Positions 32,522-44,034 of a DNA stretch of 64,000 nt are shown here, in pieces. Both the position numbers and the translations under genes were made by a program. How positions within the stretch are numbered: position 1 is the stretch's first letter; each line of letters opens with the position of its first letter. The stretch spans positions 248,001 to 312,000 of the forward strand of contig JARVKI010000020.1 in the NCBI GenBank assembly GCA_036674765.1, given 5' to 3'. The DNA comes from Seiridium cupressi (taxonomy: Eukaryota > Ascomycota > Sordariomycetes > Amphisphaeriales > Sporocadaceae). The notes beneath the pieces were generated by a model. The model ran no database searches. It was not told the origin of the DNA and worked only from the letters and a program-made list of their open reading frames with translations.

Positions 32522-33911
32522 GGTTGGTTGGTTGAGCGTACTGAATTGCCATACTGGAATTAACAGGCCAGCATGTACGATGGTAGCGATTTGCGCTAGC
32601 GACATTGGATGCGAAGATGAGCGATGATGTAGTCCGACTGCTGGTTGTAAGATGAGACCCTCTCTACCCAAGTCCATCAGGTTGTCACCTTGTGTTTGGT
32701 CGCTAGCTATTGTGTATGAAACGGTGAAAGTGCGGCTGTGGGCTCAGATAGTCATCAAAGATTGTTGCACCTCGGCTTCTCAGATAGACATATCGAGGAA
32801 AGCTGATGGCAGGGGTCACGAGTTATCAATGATAGAATTGAGCTTCACTGCATAGATCCTCAAGTGGCGCACATCAATGGCTAGAATTATGCCTCTGAAA
32901 CATGTCGCAGCCATTTTGTAGCGTGTTCCATATTCGTAAAGAATATAGTCGGGGCACTTTCATAACTTAATTATAGTCTAGCGCCAGTGGAGCTCTGGAA
33001 GAATCAATACCCTAGGACTGCTCGCAATTGGTGCTCATTCACCTCTTCATCACAATATCATACCAAGGAATGAATGCCAGTCGAGCCTCAGACGGCCTCG
33101 CTCACCAATCTTGAGCATGATCAAGCTGGAGTACGCGGAATTACCCACCATGTTCTCATGGGTTAGTAGCTACATGGTAGAAGCCTCGTCTCAAAGCATG
33201 CAATAATCGCCAAGACAGCAGCTTGTCGATAAGACGCAAAATGAGCATCGCACGAGTGCCCGCTGAGCACAGTTGGATACCTCCAAAGTCCATCATCAAG
33301 ATCACAATCCATGGCGGGGATGGGAGCGCGTGCTATGCACAGGTCGGCAGCAGAAGCGGGCTCCCGGGCTTGTCTGGGACCCAGGTGTCTCAACCGCGCG
33401 TAAGGCCTGAAAATCCTTGTGTTGCCCTCGACAGCGGCATAAATCGTGAATACCTGCTCAAGCATCCTATGCGGCGGATGTGGCCATTTTGATGGACACG
33501 TGATCAATGTCGATACGGTGTTACCTAGCATTGGTGGATTGACTGCTTCACCGTCTGACTGGTTGATTAGCTGACCTCAGCCCAGCACACGGACCAGCTT
33601 GTATCTGCAGCCTGCCGAGAAATCAACCCCGGCCTCTTCAGCTTAGACCAGCAAAAGAATTTCCCCACTTAGGCAACTTCAGGGCTTCAACAAATCCCAG
33701 GCCAATCTTCCGACGTTTGCACCTTGGGAGCCAAAGCATTCGTGCACTTCAAAAGCTTATTGAAAACTTGCGGACAAGGTCGGATTCATCGCCTGGTTCA
33801 ATCTGTCGCCTTTATCCATTCACTGAGCCCTTGCAAATCGTTTGAGAAGCGTGCCAGCCTGGACCTGCATCTGTTGGCCACCACCAATTTACTGGCCACT
33901 TCCTTTCTAAA
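32522..33911. other. Intergenic region
   Basis: About 1.4 kb without a supported gene, ending with the promoter of the CCCH-finger gene. Overlapping short frames on both strands around 33160-33530 lack any family feature. Confidence 0.35.
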
Positions 33912-35887
33912 ATGGACCTCCGGGCTCACGCCGAGCGCTGCATGGCAGACACGGATCACATTCTTGGAGATGCTCGAGATTGGATGGGAAGCTTCATTAG
34001 TTCCGATCAGCAAAAGAACGAAGTCATTACAGTCAGTCTCACCCCTTCAAGTCGCATCGCTTTGAGGGACCTCACCGTGCCCCCGCTGCCGCTGTCGACA
34101 CTGCCCCTCTCTTGTTCAACCTTGGACTGCCCTTCTTGAGACGCTATTGGGCCGCTCTGAACCGCGCCCATCTTCAATTCTGTATGCTGACCGCATCAAC
34201 CCAGGCGTTCATCAAGCAGCTGGAGGACCACCAACATGAGATTGGCCAGCTCAAAAGGGATTTAGCAGCTGAACATAAGTCGCGAAATAACTTCCAGATG
34301 GAAGCAGAGCGCTATGAATCATCTATGCAGCGATTCGAGCAAAAAATTGTGAATAGAGGCACCTGCTGACTACCGTGGCCCTTTGCTAAACACGACACAG
34401 AATGAGGGATCCTTTATTTCAGTTCTTATAGATGGCGATGGAGCCAAGTTTGCCGACATCTTCCTCCATAACCCTGCCGAAGGTGCCCCCAGAGCCGCTC
34501 AGGCGCTGAAGCAAGCAGTCCGCAATTATATTCAGAATGAGTTCCCGGAGTTGGACGGGGAGGATATACCTATCCACATCCGTGTTTATGCCAATCTCAA
34601 CGGATTAGCTCAATCATTACGCATGTCGAGGATCATCGATAGAGATGAAGATATGAAATTTTTTGCTGAGCAGTTTACCAACAGCCGCACCGAGGTCGAC
34701 TTTGTAAATGTTGGAAGGTTAGTAGTCCATCCCATCCCTTGCATGCTGGTAACTAAGTGCGCGGAATAAATAGAGGAAAGGAGAACGCAGACTCCAAAAT
34801 TAGAAGTGAGTATCCCTAGCTCCCATCCCAAGCACCGGATATAAAAAATAAAAAATAAAAAATAAAAATAAAAGGCCACGGGCTAACAAGTTCCTCAGAA
34901 ATGCTCAGTCATTACCACAAGAACTTACAGTGCAAAAAGATTTTCGTCGCTTGTTGCCACGATAACGGTTATTTGCATGACCTGCGCGAATACAGCGACA
35001 AGAACGACCTTTACAGAAAGATTGTGCTTGTGGAGACGACTACTGCGGAGCCCTTATTCCAGACTCTCGGTTTTCCCATCATTCGCTTCGATAGTGTATT
35101 TCGGTCGCGGCCGCTGGATAATGAGACCAAGCATGGTTCCGTAATGCCTATCAGACCTATACAGCCGCCAGAACCGTCATCACTGCCGTTGGTACCAGCT
35201 AGGCAACCCTCGATTACACAAGCTCAAATCGACGCTATTACCCGAGCTGCGGCGCCTACCTCGCCGACTCCCGCCAGCAGCGAATCACAGCCTTCCCCAG
35301 CCCCAGTCAAGGCCGACATTGAGGCTGTCTCTCGTACCCCCAGCATTGTTAACTCTGGCAACGGAGGCATGTCGATTAGCTATGCCACAGCCGGTGGCCA
35401 AGGTGGTGAGCTCCAGAACATCAGTCTCAAGGCTGCCAAAACCAAAAAGCCAATCAAAACAATCCTCTACAATTATGACGGCTGTCGGATTGACCCGCCA
35501 ACGAAACATCCTGCCAATACCCCGGCTCAGGGCACTTATCAGACCAAACTGGAGAAAGTTAGTCCAAATGCTTTTTGCAATGATCAATACCTGGTCGGTA
35601 TCTGTCGACGGAGGGAATGCGACAGGGTCCACAACATGGACTTGACTCCCCAGGAGGTTTCCATCCACCGCTACAAGGCTCGCACTAGCGTGTGCCCGCG
35701 TGGACCCGAGTGTGACGACTATGACTGCTACCTAAGCCACCACTGCCTTAAGGATCCTCGGTGTGCCCGCGGCAGTGCATGCAAGTTCACCAACACTGAT
35801 TATGGTAACCTGCACTTGGATACCAACGAGAAATTACAGCCTGCGTATGTAACACCTGCCGCTCGATGCTGTACAGATTCTAACTAG
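33912..35887 (+). CDS. NYN/PIN-like domain plus CCCH zinc-finger protein
   Basis: Five exons: 33912-34031, 34205-34348, 34401-34717, 34774-34805 and 34899-35887, 533 residues. Residues ~41-88 form a coiled coil. Residues ~90-260 form an alpha/beta domain known in fungal proteins as a DUF next to CCCH fingers: Leu-Ile-Asp99-Gly-Asp101-Gly, Asn-Val-Gly-Arg-Gly-Lys-Glu-Asn-Ala-Asp200 and Cys-Cys-His-Asp226-Asn-Gly. The spaced Asp residues resemble NYN/PIN-type nucleases. After a Pro/Ser-rich linker comes a CCCH finger, Cys431-x8-Cys440-x4-Cys445-x3-His449, then further Cys-rich segments. This suggests an RNA-binding, possibly RNA-cleaving protein. Exon 4 is only 32 nt. The extreme C-terminus is less certain: a donor-like GTATGT lies near 35846. 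Confidence 0.85.
34842..34873 (+). repeat. A5-6T tandem repeat inside intron 4 of the NYN-CCCH gene
   Basis: About five head-to-tail copies of an AAAAAT/AAAAT unit within the 93-nt intron 34806-34898, which makes this intron longer than its neighbours. Polymorphic length is likely. Confidence 0.7.
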
Positions 35888-36465
35888 TTCTTAGGACCCG
35901 ATGGACGCAGGGCAGTGATTTTCCAGAACATTTGCAGTGAAAATAGAAATAACTATCACTGTCCGAGTAGTAAACTACACATTAGTTGGATTAGGCAACA
36001 TATTGCTATTAAGAGTCCTGGACTCTAGTTATGACGAATTATAAGATTGTACTAAAAGAATTCTGGAAAAAGAAGAAAAAAATCATTTGCGGGAGAGAGG
36101 AATAAGATAGGAGCAAAAAAATCAAGAAAAGTTGTTGTTTAGCGATGGTTGGCTTCTGCTAGCACACTGCGTGACTGTCGTTCGAAGTTCATATGGTTTT
36201 GTGAATTGCGATGCCCGTTCTTACACTCCATGACCCGTCTGCTGATCTAGTCTAGTGCAAAAAAGAAGAACCTGTGTAGATGTGTAGCAACCAGATGCTC
36301 ACGCCTGGTCAATGCATAATATAATCTCCTAGCGCATGTTGCCAAATACGTTCGGCTCGTAGCACTCAAAAAGGGTTCTCGCATATCAGTTTGATCATAT
36401 ATCTATGCCTAGAAAAGTGGGTAGCGGCTAAGGAACCCATTGTTGTTGGCTATACGCGTCCAGTG
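35888..36465. other. Convergent 3' intergenic region
   Basis: Between the 3' ends of the NYN-CCCH gene and the multi-CxxC gene. A/T-rich with several A tracts, consistent with 3' UTRs; no gene seen. Confidence 0.4.
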
Positions 36466-38472
36466 CTATTCCACTCCCTCCCACCTCGACTCTAGGAGCC
36501 TGATCGTTCGCCATTCATCCTCGCGATTAGCATCGGCTATTATTTCGAAGACAGAGGCGGCCGTGCTCTTGTTTTCGGTGTCGCTGTTCATTCCAAGATC
36601 TCTACCGAGGGGAGATAGATTGCCGCCCGACTTGGTTGTTACTGTATCACTCCTGACCGCGGTATCGATGACATCCAACGCGAACTGGATCACACCAAGT
36701 TCTGTCCGCGCTAGCTTCATTCTTTTAATCGAGTTGATGACCGGGATTGTCTCCGAGTATATCTAATACCTACGATTCGAGAGAATGATAAAATCCTTGA
36801 GAGTTCTCTTCTGGCAAGCTTCTGCCCATTCTTGCCGCATCCGAATCGATCCCAGGCTACAGATTTTAGAGGCAGCGTCGTCATGGTGTCGGAACTCGAA
36901 GCAGTTCGCAAACACTGTATTCGATACTGTGGTTTCGAAGCATTCGGGACACACTGTGCAGTCGCCATAACTCCAGCCAATGGTCCCAGGCAAAGGTTCT
37001 CGGCCTGGGCAATGCGGTAATTGCGAGATATCTCGCGCAAACCGACTGAACACGCTGAAATCCCCGACATCTACGGCTTCGGCAAGCTTCTCGACATATG
37101 GTAGGAAGCGGGCTGCTGCTGGGTTAAGATGGCAAAGGTGTTTCGATTCGGGATCTCTTCTGGCAGGGCGGAAGAAGGCATCCATCTCGCATGCGGTCAT
37201 GATACCGAGGTAGCATGACTCACAGATAAAGAAATTAGCATCGTCGCCGTAAATGGTATACCAGGATCCACCGTCAATTCCGTCTGGGCTGCAAGGTTTG
37301 CAGCCCAAAATGCCCTTTGCAGCGTCTAGGAAGATGCCAAAGTCTCCTCTCGCGATAGCCGATTCGAAAGCGACCATGATTGACCCGATTGACATCCCGC
37401 ATTGGACAGTCCCGTCGGACTTGAAGTAGCCAATAGTCTCCTCTGGAACACGTAGAAAGTATTTGTCTACTGGCGTTAAAGCGATACGATCAAGGTAGCA
37501 ACTCTCGCAAATCCACAAACTTCCCATGGCACTTTCGGCACTGAAACAAGAGTTTCCTCGAAGCTCAATCGGTTGTCCTTTGCATGGCCTGAGCTGTGAA
37601 CGATGATAAGTCGTCATCTTGAAACCATGCCAGTCGTCGAGCTGAGCGCATAGCGGAAGGGTCTTAGCCAAGAAAGAATACGTCAGCCCACATGTCCAGA
37701 CCTCCTCTTCTGGCTGTTGCTTGCAGCTTGGAACGAAATACTTGTCAAACTTTGTCCCCAATACTCGGTCTTCATAGCAAGCTTGGCAGCAGAGGAATTT
37801 CGGTAATCTTTCATCGGAGGGCTGGTACCACTTGACTCTCTCGCACGCTTTCGACCCCTTAAGCCCCTTGCAGTCTGGAATACCAACACGGTGTTTGATA
37901 TGCTCGGTAAAGTCCTCCAAGTTACCGCGGGCTCCTGCATCTGGCCATAATGTGACTGAGATGCGTGGCACCCAGAATCGGCACCGCAATGGTACTCCTG
38001 CTTCAGAGTGGAAACGCAAGAAGGCGTAGGGAAGCCCCGACGTGTCGATATATCGTTGATGGCAGTGCGAGCAGGCTAGGAATGTTGGTTCATCCACATA
38101 TCTATACCAAAGAGTTGGGTATTTCAGTGCACGTGAACCGGGGCACTCGCGAATTACAGCGCTAGGCGGACCATTCGCTAATATCTCCGGCTCTGTCGAT
38201 GCTAACGAGAGGAAGCTCATACTGGTGATGTTGGTTTTGGTCCTGGATTTCAGTCTCCTGGTCTGGCCGCCGATATCTTGTTCGTTGGTCCGGGCAAGGA
38301 CGGCCGTCTTTTCGCGACCTTTTTGATCTGGGTGTTTTCTCGTAGACAAGTTGCACGACCTGTGGTTGTTGCGCTCGGGCTCAGAGTCTATTAGCGGTTC
38401 TCTTTCTTCTGCATCCCGCAACAGACATTCGGCTTGGTGTGAAAGCATGGTATTTGAGGTGTTCGTTGACAT
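36466..38472 (-). CDS. Multi-CxxC cysteine-rich protein of unknown function
   Basis: Two exons, 38472-36770 and 36721-36466, with a 48-nt intron (GTATTA donor, AAAAG acceptor), 652 residues. The N-terminal ~100 residues are charged and disordered. The body has five aromatic-rich modules, each with a Cys-x2-Cys: Cys134/137, 229/232, 322/325, 417/420 and 508/511, most preceded by Trp-Tyr or similar and followed by Asp-Lys-Tyr-Phe. Further Cys in the gaps (e.g. Cys110, 164, 201) could complete zinc sites. The arrangement matches a family found across Pezizomycotina that has no known role. The last ~85 residues from exon 2 are helical and end in Glu-Gly-Val-Glu. No signal peptide or membrane segment is seen. 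Confidence 0.8.
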
Positions 38473-38704
38473 CCTTTTTGCCTATACTCGTACTGTCGCT
38501 CTTGGCCAGCGGGTGACGTTGAGTATAGAGGTCGCGGCGCAAGACTCCAAGACATCTAAAATGATCGACTTTAGTAGTAGCTCTGCTACCGTAGTCCTGT
38601 CTGTGGTGGATATGATGAGATTGCTTTCGAATGTTGTTCAATTCACTGCCTTGAAGAGTCAATGAGGTCCTTGTAACCAATGTTCATAAGCTGGTGTGAT
38701 TGTG

Positions 38705-39832
38705 TTAGAACAATCCACCCAGCACACAATCATCATGATCGTCATTATCGTTTGCATTATCAGCAGCGTCAGTGAGCTCAGTTTTGAGTGAGTCACGTTC
38801 CTGCATCCTTTTGAGATTTAAATCGCGGAATATCGCGATCTGCTTGGCCTGAGCATCCTTCCCTCTCCAGATTCTACCTTGGAGATGCCTCAAACACAGT
38901 TGTCTCCCTTGGTCTGGGTAGTAAAGCCAGGTTGCCCATTTCGACCAGAGTCCCTCCTTCATCTGCGCTCTTGCCCTTTGGCCTATCTTGTCTTCGATAA
39001 AATCTCCACGAAGCATGGCAAGACGTGATGGGAAGACTCGAGCAAGATAGTGCTCGGTCGAAGCTATATGAGGCTTATCGTGCCAGAAGAACATCGGCGT
39101 CAGCGGCACCTTGTCTCCACATACTTGGGTTGGCGAGAACTCGCCCTTGAGCTCGGATGTCAAGGCTTTCAGCATAGGAAAGTGCTCAACATCTCCTGAT
39201 GTTGCATACGAAAGCATACGTATCGCTGAAAAACAAACATACTTGACGGGGGCTTTGACATCGGTCTGGGATTCTTGCATCACTTCCAAGATGGATTCGA
39301 CGGGTATGTCCGCGATCAAGCCCCAGTCATGCTGTTGTATCCAAACGTAGGGTGTCTGAACTACGCGGAGAGCAGATCGCACAGCAAGTCCGAAGCCTAG
39401 ACGTCTCGATGGTTCTATGAAGGTTACTTTCTTGTCCTGTATAGACGTTGTAACGACCGCAACAGCATTTGTCCCGGTGTGATGAGAGCCATACTCAGCT
39501 TCACCGTTCTCTGTGGTGAACTCTAAACCAACGGACGCGCCGTGGAATTTCTCGAGGATAAGCTGCTTCACGTTTCTCTTGTATAGGTCCCAATCATCTG
39601 CCTGTTGCGGGGTGACCTGACCTTTCTTCAAACGAGCTCTGGAGGTGACTTGATCGTAGTTGTCAAACACCACGACGACACGACAGTCGAGCAGAGGCAA
39701 GCAGTGGTTACAGAAACCGTCCAGAATTTCAGACACGAGATCAGTATTCGGGATAGACGGCGTGACTGATGTTGTGATTATCACAGTCAAAAGATCGGGC
39801 ACCATGGTCGTCTCCAAGCGTGCCGCCGCCAT
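38705..39832 (-). CDS. Glycosyltransferase-like protein (GT-A type fold suspected)
   Basis: A single exon of 375 residues, start ATG at 39832. The first strand (Val-Ile-Ile-Thr-Thr-Ser-Val-Thr-Pro-Ser-Ile-Pro), a second strand with Val-Val-Val-Val-Phe-Asp-Asn-Tyr-Asp, and Val-Gln-Thr-Pro-Tyr-Val-Trp-Ile-Gln-Gln-His-Asp-Trp suggest a nucleotide-sugar-binding GT-A-like fold with an Asp-containing metal site. The region Leu-Tyr-Tyr-Pro-Asp-Gln-Gly followed by Leu-Arg-His-Leu-Gln-Gly-Arg is reminiscent of uncharacterised fungal family-2-like transferases. No signal peptide or membrane anchor is visible. The tail is Asp/Asn-rich. Enzyme activity is inference. It lies in tandem with the multi-CxxC gene, 232 bp apart. 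Confidence 0.7.
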   Translation of the reverse strand: MAAARLETTMVPDLLTVIITTSVTPSIPNTDLVSEILDGFCNHCLPLLDCRVVVVFDNYDQVTSRARLKKGQVTPQQADDWDLYKRNVKQLILEKFHGASVGLEFTTENGEAEYGSHHTGTNAVAVVTTSIQDKKVTFIEPSRRLGFGLAVRSALRVVQTPYVWIQQHDWGLIADIPVESILEVMQESQTDVKAPVKYVCFSAIRMLSYATSGDVEHFPMLKALTSELKGEFSPTQVCGDKVPLTPMFFWHDKPHIASTEHYLARVFPSRLAMLRGDFIEDKIGQRARAQMKEGLWSKWATWLYYPDQGRQLCLRHLQGRIWRGKDAQAKQIAIFRDLNLKRMQERDSLKTELTDAADNANDNDDHDDCVLGGLF

Positions 39833-41527
39833 GTGTCGAGAAGGGCAGATCAGGTAGTAGATACAATCATGCCAGGGTCAAGGACCGGTGTCATGGAGCC
39901 GGCATAGGCAACAAAACACCCAGTTAAAAAGGGCGATGAGAAGAGGCTGTTCCGGCTGCAACTACGTGGGGTTGGGTTTTTCTTTTTGGTGGACTGGGGT
40001 TCAAGTCGGTGGCATGCTCTACCGCGCCCCGCCTCCTTCCAAGCTCGGGTGGGTTCCCCGGATGCTGCTACCTCGAACCTTCGCGGCGCGACTTGAACGG
40101 TCTTACACAATTGTTCGTTGGTGCATGTTAGGTGACGCGACAAGGTCGCAAAGTAGTGAACATGAGGCTTTAGGAGTAGAATCATCCGTCGATGAGTGCT
40201 CCTTTATTTTAGCGGGCCTCTAGGTTACCATGAAACTCAAGGGAGAGTGGGAATAATTGCTGAAGGCAATGGTTTATTGATTCACAGCACCACCGCGCAG
40301 AGACTGTAAACGCCCTTGATGCTTAGGTCATCGATCTACTACCCGTACTCCGTCTAATCATTTACCGAGCGTTCCAGTAGAAAGGAACTCGGTGTTCGGT
40401 ATAAGCAGCAGGCATTACATTACATCAGTTCGTCGTCTTTGAGGATTCATGGAAGGATTCGGCAGGTCGCGGGGTGTGTGACAAATGTTGCTAGAGTGGC
40501 GCTGTCGCGGGACTTGACGCCTGCGGGTCTTGAGACTATTGCACTTGGTGAAAAGGAAGATCAACATGTTGTCCACTAATACACAGCATTTTTACTCCGT
40601 CGATACTCCTCACACGGACAAGTATCTCATGAGCCTGTCGAGGCATGTGCATAGAAGGAAAAACGGTACTAGATGGGGCAGGGGTTCTAATGTTAGGAGG
40701 GCCATTCAACGACAAAGTTTACATTAGTTCAGGTAGTGCTAAATCCTGGCTGTGCAGCGTCTAGACCACCAGACACCAGACACTTCTAAATGTATGTAAG
40801 GTTAAATCTTTCGATGGAGTCTTTAGCGGCGCGGCAGGCGCTTAGCGACCTGAGATTGGGGGCTATTCTTAGGGAGTGGGTACAGTGCACAGTTGAATGT
40901 ACGCCCAGCACAAGAAACTCCGTCGACCCCAAGATCTCAATTTACATCCTTGCATTCTATGACGGCAGCAGTCTCACGAGATTGTCAGACTCGCAGCACT
41001 TACCCAACCGCTCAAGTCCCTCTTGCGATCCAAGTAGCAAAACGGCAATACCTCCAAGATGCTCAGTGTCTGATGAAGAAGCTTGAACATCACTCACCAG
41101 CGACCGCATTGGGGATGGCTTTGCATAGGTATTTGGTATGTAATGCCGATTGGAGTCTCATCATCGTGCCGTGGGCCCCTGGCCCTGCGCTGAAGGAATG
41201 ATCCATACCGTTCAGGTCGGCTACCGTCCAATCGCACAACAGTAAACTGAAAGGTCCCTGTCGCAATAAGCACGCCTCGTGAGTACCCAGGTTTGCAATT
41301 TCAGCTCGCATGGCCATGCTGCAATGTGCCTTGCATCCATAAGCTGTGCAACGGTTCCGCCAAGCTGGTAATTTAGGCCCCCGAGCATGGGAAGAACAAA
41401 GTTAATAGCCATGGGCTCCCCTGTCCCACGGGGTAGGGCAGAGTCCTTTGTCTTACTCTTCTCTCTCTGGTCCACCTTTTCCTGTGGTTCCGTCGCCGCT
41501 TCATGTTGCTTCGTAGATTCTGAAATC
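39833..41527. other. Long intergenic region
   Basis: About 1.7 kb between divergent genes. Small overlapping frames on both strands (40790-41330) are not supported. No tRNA or repeat could be confirmed. Confidence 0.35.
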
Positions 41528-42824
41528 ATGTGGTCTCACCATCAACTCCGCGCCCATACCGCCCTAACATTGGGATTTCTGGTCGGGTTGTCTGCGCAGC
41601 AAGATGGTCAGGCCGGAGTTTACTGGCTGTTCCCAGAGAAGAACGAAGTACTGACCTATCACCACAACGACGTTGTTAACGTGACGTGGACATCACCTTT
41701 CCCAACACCCATCCTGATTACATTTTGCAAGGGAACGAACATAGATCGTAAGTATCTTTTTTCTTTATTATGTTTGGAACTTGTGTGGGTGACTTAGTCT
41801 AACTGGATGTTAGAGGTGAAATCAACAGATGTGTCAGGATACAATGCATCTGCTCTCATCACGCTCGACTTTACTTATGATGATGCAAACTGCTGGTTTG
41901 ACCTAAAGCCCGATTTGGATGGAGGGAAAGGCTCAAACTCGGAAGCGTTCTCGTGGTATGCATAGAGATGTCCTGTGTTTCTCGGTTTCTTACGAGTTTA
42001 AGGAAGCAAATTTAAAAAGCTAACAAGGGTATAGTAAGTAAAATAATTCGCCGTTGCTTAACTTGCCATAAGAACGGAGTGGACACAGATACACAAGAAC
42101 TTTCCGGAGGCCGGTCATGAAATTGACAAGCTGACATTTTTACTTAATAGACGTATCAGAGACTGGAGATGAAGCGACCATTGGTCTACTCTCATCCAGT
42201 ACAGCGGTGCCTGTGTCAACTAGCAGTGTCAAGTCGACATCAACAACGTCGACAGCGTCAGATTTATCTTCGACCTCATCAAGCGACACAACTATAGCGA
42301 CAGCAACAGCAGCTGCAGGAGCAGATGGTACCCGAGGTTCGGCAACAAGAACAAATCTTGCTGCTACGACTACGTCCTCAATGACAGGAACACCCACAGC
42401 AACGACCGCTGTAGGAGCGGCAATTGATTCATCGGGCGGTCTGTCAGTCGGCGCACAGGCCGGAATTGGTGTTGGAGTGGGTATCGCAGCCATTGGCATT
42501 GGAGCGATCGCTATACTCATGTTTTTACGAAGACGGACGAGAGGCTTTGTGAAGGACGAAAAGTTCCACCCCTCGGGGCCGTCCATGACTCCTGATAGCA
42601 ACAACGTCGTTCCGCCATCGCACTACCAAGCATACGAGTCCGGGGATCATCCGACAGTTTACGGCCAACCGCAGACTGCGGACCCGTCAAAGTATAGCTT
42701 TCCCCAGTCATTTCCTCCGCCGCGTTCGGAAAGGCACGAATTAGGACACGAATCCGCACCACAAGAGCTAGAGAGTGGCACCTATCCCACGCACGAACTA
42801 CCTACCTCGAGATACAATTACTAG
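41528..42824 (+). CDS. Surface glycoprotein with Ser/Thr-rich stalk and one membrane span (sensor-like)
   Basis: The ATG at 41528 starts a signal peptide. Exon 1 (41528-41747) and exon 2 (41814-41955) join in phase and encode an ectodomain with Val-Tyr-Trp-Leu-Phe-Pro, Val-Asn-Val-Thr-Trp-Thr and Asn-Cys-Trp-Phe-Asp motifs. The last exon, open from about 42151 to 42824, encodes Val-Ser-Glu-Thr-Gly-Asp-Glu-Ala-Thr-Ile-Gly-Leu, a Ser/Thr-rich stalk of ~70 residues, one membrane helix (Gly-Ile-Gly-Val-Gly type) with a basic Arg-Arg-Arg stop-transfer, and a Pro/Tyr-rich cytoplasmic tail. The architecture resembles fungal cell-wall sensors. Exon 2 ends in phase 2 while the only good acceptor (AATAG at 42146-42150) needs phase 1, so the join does not close with canonical sites. 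Confidence 0.65.
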
Positions 42825-43089
42825 ACCAAAGCACGGTTAGCATATAGCCAATAGATACTGATTATATCACAATAAAAATAATGTTCAGATTACAACTAAC
42901 ACCAGTTTTCTGGTACTTATAAACGGCCACATGCTCGTGCATACCATTCGAATTCCTACCAGAGTGAGCTTTCCCCAAGACATATGCAATTGCTTTGGTA
43001 CGAATGGTTCTTTACCTAGGGAAGTGGGCTTGTTGTGTTGAAACATCTTGAACGTGGGAATGCGGATAGCCGGTGTTGTGCATAATGCA

Positions 43090-44034
43090 TTACCATCCAC
43101 GACCTGCCATCTTTTGGTCTGCACGCATGCTGCTGACCGAAATTCCTACCATAGCCTCACCCAATCCCTCACTGCACTCGGCAAGAACCTTGGCGTCCCT
43201 GAAATGTGTTGTTGCTCGCACGATGGCCTTTGCCCTCTTGGCGGCGTCTCCAGACTTGAAGATGCCACTGCCCACGAACACGCCATCGCATCCCAGCTGC
43301 ATCATCAACGCAGCATCGGCAGGCGTGGCAACTCCACCGGCAGCAAAGTTGACAACAGGCAATCTTCCCAGCTCGGCCGTCTGCTTCAGGAGCTGAGGGT
43401 CACACTCAAACTCCCGAGCCAGCGCCCGGATGCCCAAGTCGCCAGTCTCCTGCAGCACGGCCTTTGCCCTCGAGATGTCCTTGTTGAGCTGGCGCATGTG
43501 CTTGACAGCCTCGACGACGTCGCCGGTACCCGCCTCACCCTTGGTCCTGATCATCGCCGCACCTTCCGCAATGCGTCTCAGGGCCTCGGGCAGTCCTCGG
43601 CACCCACAGACAAAGGGCACCTTGAAGGGACTCTTCTCAACATGGTATAGATCATCTGCAGGGGTGAGAACCTCGCTCTCGTCAATGTAGTCGACGCCCA
43701 GCGCTTCGAGGATCTGGCACTCGACGAAGTGGCCAATGCGGGCCTTGGCCATGACGGGAATGGTGACGGCCTCCTGGATCTCCTTGATCTTGCCCGGGTC
43801 CGACATGCGGACGACGCCACTCTCGGCGCGGATGTCGGCGGGTACTCGCTCGAGCGCCATGACGGCGCACGCTCCGGCCTCTTCGGCGATGCGGGCCTGC
43901 GCGGCGTCGGTGACATCCATGATGACGCCGCCCTTCAGCATCTGCGCAAGCCCCGACTTGACGCGGAAGTCATCGGGAGAGCTGTTGTTGCCGTTTGCCA
44001 CGGCGGCCGCGCTGCTAGTGATATCGTTGGTCAT
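43090..44034 (-). CDS. pyroA: Pyridoxal 5'-phosphate synthase subunit PdxS/Pdx1 (Snz, PyroA type)
   Basis: The ATG at 44034 gives 314 residues; the frame above it has only a TTG. This is the synthase subunit of the DXP-independent PLP pathway, which makes PLP from ribose 5-phosphate, glyceraldehyde 3-phosphate and ammonia. The two active lysines are present: Lys97 in Met-Ala-Lys-Ala-Arg-Ile-Gly-His and Lys165 in Arg-Thr-Lys-Gly-Glu-Ala-Gly. Other signatures are [19 protein letters not shown] and [12 protein letters not shown]. No intron. It is cytosolic and normally forms a dodecamer decorated with the PdxT glutaminase, whose gene is divergent 751 bp away. PyroA is the Aspergillus name for this enzyme. 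Confidence 0.97.
   Translation of the reverse strand: MTNDITSSAAAVANGNNSSPDDFRVKSGLAQMLKGGVIMDVTDAAQARIAEEAGACAVMALERVPADIRAESGVVRMSDPGKIKEIQEAVTIPVMAKARIGHFVECQILEALGVDYIDESEVLTPADDLYHVEKSPFKVPFVCGCRGLPEALRRIAEGAAMIRTKGEAGTGDVVEAVKHMRQLNKDISRAKAVLQETGDLGIRALAREFECDPQLLKQTAELGRLPVVNFAAGGVATPADAALMMQLGCDGVFVGSGIFKSGDAAKRAKAIVRATTHFRDAKVLAECSEGLGEAMVGISVSSMRADQKMAGRGW

Noticed and set aside
33163..33531. Overlapping plus and minus frames of 89 and 122 codons
   Set aside because: No signal peptide, domain or intron support; mutually exclusive chance frames.
35840..35900. Additional intron at the 3' end of the NYN-CCCH gene (GTATGT donor)
   Set aside because: It would be only ~43 nt, with the branch site too close to the acceptor, and the new C-terminus is no better than the simple stop.
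40000..40060. GGTTCAAGTC followed by GCATGCTCTACC, resembling parts of a tRNA
   Set aside because: A- and B-box-like words are present but no acceptor stem or cloverleaf could be built on either strand.
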